Assembly: GCA_963931925.1 (NCBI GenBank)
Contig: OZ007576.1
Coordinates: forward strand, 19,236,203-19,300,202
Reading direction: 5' to 3'
DNA from: Onchidella celtica
Lineage: Eukaryota; Mollusca; Gastropoda; Systellommatophora; Onchidiidae
DNA: 64,000 nucleotides
Under the pieces are notes generated by a model. The model was not told where the DNA came from and did not search any database. It saw nothing but the letters and a program-made list of their open reading frames with translations. Positions 54,958 to 64,000 of this stretch are shown one piece after another (the first letter of the stretch is position 1; each line of letters starts with the position of its first letter). The position numbers were made by a program, and so were the translations under genes.

Positions 54958-57702
54958 TAATTATGACTCTGGCAAGAAGGAGATCATCAGTTTTCTTATC
55001 ACGCCAGCTAGAGAACTCAGCGTTCACAGCATGTGAGATAATAGTAAATGAACTTTTTATTCACAATTCAAATTCAAAACCTACATCTTGACTACATATA
55101 ATAAATACAAAACAGAACATGTGACGATTATTCATTCCCATTCTTATTTTAAAAAATTCAATTCCACTGCTAAAAGGTAAGTTGGCAATAGATCCGGATA
55201 GAGAAAAATCTGTGCCTGCTGTTCTTCTATAACTCACTATGTAAAATACCACACTTCCTAGTAGTGGCGTTTCAAAAACATTACTTATTGCCCCATTGGT
55301 CAGTATATAAAAAGTACCCGCCTTATCACCAGCGTGTTGCAGCCCAGAGGATCTCCCCAACACGCCAGGAATTGACATGAACGGGTTCTGAGGACGTGTT
55401 TGGCTACGCTTTGGTGATAAGCCGTTGGCCACCAGGGGTGTTGATACCTGAAGAGGAGGACGAGCCTACGTTATGTTATCCGACCTGGACATTGTAATCG
55501 AAATTGTTCTCTATTTGACTGATTTGCAAAAGCCTGTGGCTGTGATTACCTATACATAAGGATCTTCACCCCACCAGGGGGTTGCAGTTGCACCCCTGTT
55601 TATGTACAGATTACAGAGGACGACAGACGCAATTAGAACACAAAGTCGCACATATATAACAAGGTCAAAAATTGGGGGGAAAAAAAGTTGCATGTTGCAA
55701 AGCCTCGAGTAAGAAGCAATACCCAAACAATACAATAAAATGCAAAGGATCCAAGACAAAAAAATGCCGATATTTCGGTTGAACGCCTTTGTCCAGGGAA
55801 AAAAAATGGAAAAATTGAACAGATAAAACAATCGAACTACATGTACAAAAAAAAACAACAACATAGAATATGAAATATTTACAGAATAAATAAATCAATA
55901 CGCCGAGTTATCCGCGAGCCCTGATTTGTGTTTCCACAGAGCAGCACGTCCACCAATATGTGGGGGCTCGTGACGGATTTTAGACTGCTTTGAGCCTTGT
56001 TGCGACCCCACAGCTTTTCTGTAGTTTTTATGTATATGATGGACGTCCAAGATCTCTTTACCCTGTCTATAAAACACAAATAAGTTCAGTCAGGTAAATC
56101 ACTCCGTTCCTGATGAGTGTGTTGGTAAGATCACAAACAAAAAAATTAAACTTCACCAGATGAGTTTCGCCTGTTTACTGTAATTTCTGAACAAGTGCTT
56201 TGTGATCTGGGCATCTGGCACCAATTCTGATTCATTCTCTCATGGTACGCATGTGTGCGTACTTGCAGTGAACAGCAATGCGCCACAGGGAAATGCCTTG
56301 GCGGCCAATAAATTTGACAGCCATCACAAACTCTCCATGATAATTAAATTGCACAAAAAGGTCAAAGCAAACATTTTATTTTTTTTACTAAAAGTAACAC
56401 AGAGCTTAAGATGAACTCCAATCCTGAATTTTTTTTTTCTCGTCGACTTCCGATAATGGAGGAATTAGAGCGTGTCGTTTAGTGAATGACGCAGTCTAGG
56501 GAAGTACCAGAAGCGAAAGAAGCCCACTTTTCGTGACTACACGAAGTATGCTCACCGCCATTTTGGATGAAATGCAACTTCACTTGACTTGATCGGCGGT
56601 AAACAATATCAGTTTGTACATTTCCATGGAGAGTAAGAGCTTGCAAACTGCTCTAAATGGTTTCAATCAAGCCCCCACCAACATGAACAAACCTTAGAAA
56701 AAAGATACGCTCACTGTCTTTGGCAAAGACGGTCTCTTTCAGTTCTTGTTACCGCCGTGACCTAGTTTGACGATTTGGCGGAAGCGAGATCTCTCTCTAA
56801 ATACAATACTCTCTGATGTTACAGTTAACATCTTTGGGGTCGCGCCTACCTACGAACAATTGATCTCATTCAAAATGACACAGGGCTGTCAAACTTGATG
56901 ACATATTCTTGCCCTTTGTCGCTTCTGGTAGTACGCTTATCTCTCTATTCTCAGGTGAACGAGAATAAGGAATCGACCAGGAGCAAATCCACAAAGATCA
57001 GGGCATGTCATAAAGAGCACATATAAATTACGTCATGATTATCCTAATGCTCCAGCCATCCTAGGGCTACGGAGTAGAAGGATGACAAAAAAAAAAAGAA
57101 AGTAAAACAACAATCTCCCGAAATGTGTTATGAATATTAAATAAAAAGTAATCAAAATTTGAATGTTGTTACATGTACAAGTAAGCTTAGCTACGTCCCC
57201 CAAGTTTTTTGGGGTTTTTTTTTTGCGCGCGATGGGTTCGTATTTCAAAGCCTTTTGTGACTCCAGAGCTAAAAAGTTCATCCCAAAATAGCCCTAGCGA
57301 CAGCCTACTTTATTAATTACACGTACTCGTTCAGATCTTTCTTTTAGTTTTCCTCCAGTTTTGTTTTTTTCAAAGGGTAAGGGGCAGACATAGGGATTCG
57401 ATAAGAGTTAAGATTAAGGATAAGGATGGGGTTAGGGATAGGTACGTAGTATAAGCATGCGCCCATAGAGCGAAACGCTAGGGGTACGTAGAGAAAAAAA
57501 CAACAGTCAAAGCAGACGTTACTTGTTGTTAAAGGCAAAGACGACACAGTGCTTGCATACAGTACACTTAAATTTTAAGAAGTGCTTCGGCACGAATAGT
57601 CTCCATATTATATGAAGCGGAGGCGAAAAAATCTAGCCGAACAAGTGATTGCACACCATAGATACATGTATGTATATATAATATATTATTTATAGTACTA
57701 CT
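54958..57702. other. Intergenic, old repeat remnants likely
   Basis: 2.7 kb. Frames of 60-123 codons on the minus strand (55061-55432, 55550-56079) match nothing I recognise and lack exon-like features. At 55766-55798 the minus strand resembles a decayed hammerhead-ribozyme core of Penelope-type elements. Around 56540-56780 are GC-richer motifs that could be regulatory. Confidence 0.45.
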
Positions 57703-58780
57703 GAACTAGATTCCACGCGTGGCTTCGCCAGCTGTCTCTTTCCCTGCTTCGCGAAGCGAGCCGGAATGGTCCGCACTGAAACCCCCTCTCACCATCGTAG
57801 ACTGGACTGAGCGCTCGATGCTGCCCTAACCCAGCCTAGCCAATGGGTTGGAAATAGCGGTGATTGTGATTGGTTTTGTAACTTTAATTTGTTTGTACTC
57901 ACTCACATACCACTGCCAGTTCCGTCCACTACGGCATAAAAATAAAATTATTAAAATTGAATAAAATTCCTCGATTGAAAAAAAAAGAAAAACAGATTGA
58001 TTCAACCGACACAACTCATCACAACTACAATGTAAAGCCAATGGTGTTAATGTATATATGTAAGCCTAGAGGGAATACAACGGCTGATGAGAATAGATAG
58101 ATAGAGAGAGAGAGATAGACAGACAGAGAGACAGAGCGAGACAGAGAAAAAGAAAGACCAAGAGAGAGAGAGACAGGGACACAGGGAGAGACAGACAGAG
58201 AAAGAGGGAGAGACAGAGAGAGACACAGGGACAGAGATGGAGACAGATAGAGAGCAAGATAGAGAAAAGAACGAGATAGAGAGAGCTAGAGATAGGAAGA
58301 GAGAGATTATAAGATCGATAGATTGATAGATAGAGAGATAGAACAAATAGATGAATAGAAAGATAGATAGATAGATAGACAGACAGAAAAGGTAGATAGA
58401 TAGGACAATCGGACAGACAAACAGACAATAACTGAATAAGATAAACCATTGAGAGACAGAGAGAGCTCAGAGACAGATAGAGAGAGACAGAGTGAGAGAA
58501 AGAGAGATAAAAGATAGATAGATAAGATAGATAAATAAGACAGAATAGATAGAGATAGATAGATAGATAAATAGATAGATTGACAGATAGAATAGATAGA
58601 TAGACAGATTGATAGATAGATTAAATAAGACACAGACAGATCAGCCTTCTCATAGTCAAAAGCCTACACGCTGCTCCGTTTACAAACACGACGACTCAAA
58701 TAATGAGTCGCGGCCCGTCCTTTGATGGCCACCAGCGCCTTCTAACAATTCCATTCAACCCGTGGCGTGTCTGGGCATTG
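57703..58780 (-). repeat. Microsatellite-cored repeat, copy B
   Basis: Inverted partner of 34409-35724; flanks match well (for example GGCGAAGCCACGCGTGGAAT on the minus strand), the core does not. Here the core is GATA, GACA and GAGA repeats (58096-58620) without the GATC array. Long open frames across it are repeat artefacts. Confidence 0.85.
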
Positions 58781-58899
58781 TTGTACACTGTATTTTTTGT
58801 GTTTGGTATCACTTAGAAACGGTGACACTGTCCCAGTCCCTACCCTACTGCTGCACTTTCATTTTTATAGATCTATTATACGGTACATTATATTTACTG

Positions 58900-59053
58900 C
58901 AGGCAAATACATCAGTGAAAAGATTCACAACTCTTGACACAGTTGTTGTTTGAGGAAACATCCCAGACATTTCAGTATGCACATTTCAACAGCCTTTATG
59001 GTGAGCCCCAGGAAAAGGCGGAGATAGAATTGCTAATTATCTATTAGGCCTAG
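58900..59053 (+). repeat. Dispersed repeat C, copy 2
   Basis: Direct partner of 32491-32654, about 85% similar by eye. Confidence 0.85.
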
Positions 59054-59821
59054 TACATGTAGTAGTATTAGAGCTAGTAGACTATAGCGGTGTGGTCATA
59101 GGCTTGTTTGCCTAAATCACAGACGAAGAATTGAGCAAACTTCCCGGACGCAGCTTCGAAGCTGGCGGCAGCAGGCCAGTGGTTGATTGATAGGGCAGAT
59201 GGCAATATACCGTCACTCTGGCCTGGATATCGTGACACAGAGCATCCACCAGTATTGGTGTTCTTTGGTTTGGGTCTTTCACCCTAGTCAGTTGGGACTG
59301 CGGGGCTGTGGAGTAGCCTACAGGCAGCCGGTCAGGCAATATGGCTGTCCCTCTGGCATCCTCCTGCACTTGGATACATTTCCAGTCGTCTTGACCCTGT
59401 CTTGCCACTTGGATAAGTTGTGTCCAGGCGAGAGAGTGAGTCTGATGTTTGCGCAGCTCTTTTTCACTAAAAACAAACTCTTTGCGCCAGTCTTAACACC
59501 CACCTCGTCTTCTTTCATCTTTGCGCCAGTCTTAACACTCACCTCGTCTTCTTTCCTCTCAAAATTCCAACGGCGATGGGCGAGTGCGGTGGCAGCAGGT
59601 TTGGATAGACTGGAAGCTGTTAGCACAGACCTACACGTTGGTGGCTGTGGGCTATGGTCGCTTCATCGTCGATTGAAGTGGAGGCGTGGGGAGGCAGCAC
59701 CCACAGTAGCTGAGCAGCCTTATTTAAGGATAGCACTGCTCACCTCAACTGAGGAAGGGGCTAGAAAAGGTGCCCTAAAGAAAGCCCACTTCACATCACC
59801 CTGACTGGTATACCGCGACCA
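59054..59821 (+). other. Probable LINE 5' untranslated region
   Basis: Upstream of the endonuclease frame. Holds a 39-bp direct duplication at about 59480-59557 (unit with TTTGCGCCAGTCTTAACAC). A 205-codon frame (59187-59804) in another phase has no recognisable domain; it could be ORF1 but I do not claim it. Confidence 0.45.
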
Positions 59822-61358
59822 GTGGGGATCCCTTTTTGCGGTCGAAACAAAAAGAAATTCAGCTTACTCAGGCTAGGAGCCTGGAATATACGCACACTAC
59901 AGGACAACTCAAACAACCCGGAAAGACGCACTGCACTTATTGCCATTGAGCTCAGCAGGTACAACCTGGACATAGTGGCACTCAGTGAGACCAGACTCCC
60001 TGATAGTGGCCAACTCAAAGAGCTCAGTGGTGGATACACCTTCTGGAAAGGCACGGGTGCAGTCGAACCGAGACAGCATGGTGTTGGGTTTGCAATTAAA
60101 AATGACCTTGTCAGAAACTTGCAGTCCATGCCAATTGAAATAAATGACAGGCTAATGACACTCAGGATCCCAGTTGGGAAAAGCCAGTCAGCCACCCTCA
60201 TTAGCGCATATGCGCCCACCATGACAAACCCAGATGAAGCCAAAGACAAGTTCTATTCTGATCTAGAATCTGTCATATGCTCTGTCCCGGCAGCTGATAA
60301 GCTGATTCTCTTGGGGGACTTCAATGCTAGGGTTGGCTCCGAAATCTCAGCGTGGCCAAATGTTTTGGGCCCTCATGGAGTTGGTTCATGCAATAACAAT
60401 GGGTTGCGCTTACTTACTTTGTGCGCTGAATTTGGCCTGTTCGTTACCAACACAAATTTTAGTCTCCCCGTGAGAAACAGAACGTCATGGATGCATCCCC
60501 GCTCAAAGCATTGGCATCTCATAGACTATGTCATTGTGAGGAAGACTGACAGAAAGGATGTCCTTGTAACAAAGGCGATGTGTGGTGCCGAGTGTGGAAC
60601 TGACCACAGACTCATTGTTTGCAAGCTCAGACTAACATTGAGGCGCAATAGACGCCCTCAAGGGAAAGCGCCACCTAAACGCCTAAATGTTTCAAAACTC
60701 TGCTCAGCTGAGAAACAGAGCGAGCTCTCCTCAGAACTCTCCTCAAAATTGGATTGCGTGACTTTTGACCCTGAGAACATTGAACAGAGCTGGACTGACC
60801 TAAATACGACTGTACACTCTTGCGCCAGCAGCACAGTTGGTTTTCCTGTCCGCAAGCACCAGGACTGGTTCAATGATAATGATAATGAAATCAAAGTGCT
60901 CATCAAAGAAAAAAATAGTCTCATCCAAGCTCACTGCAGTGACCCCTCTTCCTCAGCAAAAGCTGATGCACTGCGTGCATGTAAGGGTGTACTCCAGAAG
61001 AAGCTGAGGAAAATGAAAAATGACTGGCTTGAAGAGCGAGTAAGAGAAACTCAGAAATATGCCGACACAAACAACACTAGAAAGTTCTTTGAGAGCCTCC
61101 GAGCTGTGTTTGGACCATCCCGCTCTGGCACTACGCCACTTCTTGCGTCAGATGGTTCAACACGCATTGTTGAATTGAATGCCATAATTCAGCGTTGGGC
61201 AGAACATTTCGGAGGTGTGCTAAATCGGCCATCAAATATAAATACTGAGTCCATTGACCGCCTCCCTCAGACTCCTATTAATGCAGCTCTTGCCAAGCCA
61301 TTCACAGCAAATGAGACCCGGACTGCCACAAATCAGATGTCCTTTAACAAATCACCAG
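59822..61358 (+). pseudogene. LINE endonuclease and start of reverse transcriptase, interrupted
   Basis: About 512 codons of an apurinic-endonuclease-type LINE polyprotein (the kind often mis-annotated as craniofacial development protein 2). Motifs in order: LGAWNIRTL, ALSETRL, SAYAPT, LLGDFNARVG, WHLIDYVIV, GTDHRLIV, giving the expected catalytic Asn, Glu, Asp and His. It ends at NQMSFNKSP, where the RT domain begins, because the LTR retrotransposon is inserted at 61359. The first 512 codons are unbroken, so the LINE may be fairly young. Confidence 0.9.
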
Positions 61359-61850
61359 TGTCAAGGTTAAAGTTATAAATGTCGTGCTGGGTCACGATTA
61401 GAAGAGACTTGTTTTTTTCACGGTCTCGTTGATTATAGCCAGCGTAAATGTCCTTGAACTGTTTTCGTAGGCAGTTTGTTTTTGTAACACTTTTTCTTAG
61501 AGATGGAAAGAAAGTGGGGCAAGATAGAATAAATGGATGGGTTAGGAGTGACGGTGCAGTTTTCGACCCCGTGATTTTGATGAACTCTTACGAGGGAAGA
61601 GAAGGGGTGAATAAGGTTAGATAGTTTAAGACGCTTAGTCACGTTCAGAAATTCGTACATAAAACGTAGAAAGCACGAGGGTTTAGAGATTTTAGTAATG
61701 GTTTTGACATTTTAATTCGACCTTGTCTGTTTCTGGTACAAGGCCGTGACCGACTTCCATGTAGATCTATTAATACTACGAGCTGAGCTCGGAATGGATG
61801 CACCAATCAAATCCAGGCATTTGGACGGTAATTTGCAGCTGGCCGCACAG

Positions 61851-61858
61851 TATATAAG
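61851..61858 (+). promoter_or_regulatory. TATA box of the second LTR
   Basis: TATATAAG with CCAAT at 61803-61807. Confidence 0.65.
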
Positions 61859-62579
61859 CGTAGCCATACTGATGTTCTTTACTCCATACAGAAATTTCCA
61901 TCTGTGCAGGCGTCGGCGTGATTCTGCCAGAAGAATCAGAAGACTGTTATTTCCATGTCTATGTCCATTATAGGCATTACGATGGTGCCATATGCTCCAG
62001 CATGATTTACCCACTGCTGTTGGCTGCTGCTCCCTGGTTCCTTACCAGGGACCAAGTGTAAGTGTTTGTCTGTTGATTCAACAATGAACGAGGAGCTGAA
62101 AGTAATTTTTCCAGTAGGACAGGATTGCTGCATCTGCTAGAAGTGCTAACCAAGAATGCAAGACAAGATGTATATTAACTTGCAACTAGATCTAGTATGA
62201 ATGTTTGGCATACCCAACTGTGAATTGAAATTGATTTGTGTGGATGAGGCTGGGGATTGCCAGCCCATCCTAGAGTAGATCTAACTTAACTACGTCAGTT
62301 TGTATTGACGAGCTTGATCCATTATAAGCGGTAGGCACAAATAGCTGAGATGACATTGTCGCCAGAGACATGAGTATTTTGCTTGATAGATAGTAGACAG
62401 ACTATATCTGAGAGATAGATAATTCATACTTAAATTGTTAGTGAGTCAGAATGATCTTAACCTTATAGGAATCTAGAGGAGACTTCTAGTGACATATTAT
62501 TGAATTTTCATTTGATGCTGCTGATGTTGTCTTTTTAGTATGTAAGAAATTTAGACAAAATTGTTAGGATATTTAAGGT

Positions 62580-62585
62580 AATAAA
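62580..62585 (+). terminator. Polyadenylation signal of the second LTR
   Basis: AATAAA at the position where copy 1 has ATTAAA. Confidence 0.5.
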
Positions 62586-62739
62586 ATTTGTGGCCCTGCA
62601 GGTCTGTTGATAAAAAAACTTATTCAGATTGTTATTAGTGTGTGGCATGGTACGAAAGCTTAATTAGTAAATACCTCTCGATTTTAAAATGCAGTCATAA
62701 CCCCATTAATTCAGAACACCCAGACCAGACTCGTAACAC

Positions 62740-62757
62740 TGGAGAGGGACCCCTTAA
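62740..62757 (+). other. Primer-binding site of the second element
   Basis: TGGAGAGGGACCCCTTAA, one difference from copy 1. Confidence 0.6.
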
Positions 62758-63637
62758 AGAACTTAAATAACGCCATGCCATTTAGGTAAATTATTCTAAA
62801 ACCTATTGCATTTTATTCCATTATTTAATATTGTACTGTTATAACATTGTGATTTCAGGTCCTTTTTATTATAGTTTATAGGCAATTTCTATTAATATAA
62901 TATTTTGGTTCAATTTCATATGGTGAGCTCATCATCCCATTGACCCGACGACACCGGTGAGGGACACCATCCACCTTACAGATCTACCTCAGACAGAAAC
63001 ACATTTTTTTTGGGCTTGGAACGAGCTATGGATTGAGGACATTACCATCTGAATTCCTCAAAAGAAAGTTAAGTGAACCATCTGTTTGTCAGTCTTGAGG
63101 AGGGCGAGGTACTTTCCGCTCTGTGTTTCCAGGCTTTTTTCCATTTACTATCTGTTTAGTTTAAGAGCGGGAGGTTGGTTGGGGTCATAGTATAGCATAT
63201 CTTCTTTGCCATTACGAAGGATATTGGAGTGCCTTGGTGGCTATTGATAACTCGGGGGGATTTGCTTCACTGTGAATAGTTCTATTAGGGATCCATTATT
63301 CGTATAGATTGTGACGTTCTTTTACTTCCTCACATTTCTTTAGGAAGATGTCTCTCCTGTCTTTTTCTTAAACTTTCTGTAATATAAGTTAGGACTTGTA
63401 GGGTCTGTTATCGTTCGTCTTTCTTGTGAGTCTAGCGTCCTGTTTAGTGTATTTCTTTTTTCTTCCTTATAAACTTTAAACTAGTATACTAACATTGCTA
63501 TGTTTACAATATATGCCTGAGGTGTTTCACGTGCTAAAACCACGTTGAATTGTAATCTGGTATTGATATGTGAGAGAGAGAGAATAAATTTTTGATCACG
63601 TGATAATTTCACGTCGAATATAGAGAGAATAATTTTG

Positions 63638-63930
63638 CAGTGGTAACAGAAGACACTGCGTGTGCGCGTTTTAAGAAGAGAGAGATATTTCAAATTTGTC
63701 GCGTTAAGAGAGAGATATATTTTTTGATTCATCGCATTGAGAAAGCGATACATTTTTGACAGTGATAACAGAGGACACTGGTTCGTCGCGTTGAGAGAGA
63801 CATAAATTTTGAGAGTGATCACTCAAGACACTGATTTGTCGCATTAAAGGCGATAAATATATATTTTACTGCAGTGGGAGCAACGGATAGACGGCACTGC
63901 CTTACTAGAATTCATATTCAGAGAGAGAGA
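63638..63930 (+). repeat. Leader hairpin repeats of the second element
   Basis: CAGTG/CACTG inverted pairs (for example 63640-63660 and 63761-63781) between GAGAGAGA and TTTGTCGC blocks, matching the leader of copy 1. Confidence 0.72.
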
Positions 63931-64000
63931 GCTAAAATTTTTGCAGTGGAAGTGAAAATTGCCTGCAATTTACAGAGAGAGATAGAACGTTCTTTTCGCG

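Larger units (their letters stand above)
61359..62738 (+). repeat. 5' LTR of the second element
   Basis: 1,380 bp, TGTCAAGG...GTAACA. Shorter than copy 1 by 22 bp, mainly at its 3' end. Confidence 0.93.
61359..64000 (+). mobile_element. Second Gmr1-like element (5' LTR and leader), cut by window end
   Basis: Plus orientation, opposite to the first copy. 5' LTR 61359-62738, primer-binding site, leader to the edge. The last bases correspond to about position 11418 of copy 1, roughly 180 nt before its gag start, so gag-pol should follow outside the window. Several percent diverged from copy 1, with indels. The left half of the expected target duplication would be ACCAG (61354-61358). Confidence 0.93.

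Noticed and set aside
55061-55432. 123-codon minus-strand frame
   Set aside because: Unrecognised, with no conserved motif and no splice sites that I could support.
58047-58633. Three overlapping minus-strand frames rich in Leu/Ser
   Set aside because: Microsatellite artefacts of repeat copy B.
59187-59804. 205-codon frame as LINE ORF1
   Set aside because: No RRM, zinc-knuckle or coiled-coil features seen; composition fits chance, so not called.

Overview
This window is nuclear DNA of an animal: genes are split into many short exons with GT-AG introns, and introns and spacers are full of LINEs, SINEs, MITEs, an LTR retrotransposon and simple repeats. The repeat types suggest a marine or freshwater invertebrate, possibly a mollusc-like lophotrochozoan. 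That placement is inference and I cannot name the species.

Left part, 1-30,100, minus strand: a centrosomal gene of the CENPJ/CPAP/SAS-4 family. I could chain 21 coding exons, plus one probable 23-nt exon, with every splice phase matching, from the ATG at 30,096 to the left edge. The C-terminal part of the G-box domain lies outside the window. Intron 16 is about 10.4 kb because it holds a complete, very young LTR retrotransposon (4,641-14,089) in the same orientation as the gene. The two LTRs are 1,402 bp each and appear to differ at one base, and they are flanked by a 5-bp target duplication (CACGA). One uninterrupted 1,505-codon frame encodes Gag, protease, integrase, reverse transcriptase and RNase H in that order. 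Integrase before reverse transcriptase is the Ty1/copia arrangement, but the sequence is Ty3/gypsy type, which marks a Gmr1-like element.

Middle, 30,100-35,900: the spacer between two divergent genes, holding a truncated LINE, short dispersed repeats, a candidate CENPJ promoter and a 1.3-kb repeat with a large microsatellite core.

35,923-52,723, plus strand: a complete 12-exon beta-glucuronidase gene (GUSB, 636 residues, lysosomal) with both catalytic glutamates. Intron 1 has a GC donor. Two inverted E-boxes of the TFEB/MITF type lie about 125 bp upstream of the ATG. Its introns carry a LINE tail, a tRNA-derived SINE, a 19-bp minisatellite, TTAA-flanked MITEs (one pair inverted around exon 11) and other repeats.

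Right part, 52,724-64,000: 3' flank, then an inverted second copy of the microsatellite repeat, then a LINE endonuclease frame. That frame is broken at 61,359 by a second, older copy of the same LTR retrotransposon (5' LTR and leader only), which runs off the right edge.

The two cellular genes have unrelated jobs (centriole assembly; lysosomal glycosaminoglycan breakdown). Their adjacency is reported without any functional claim.
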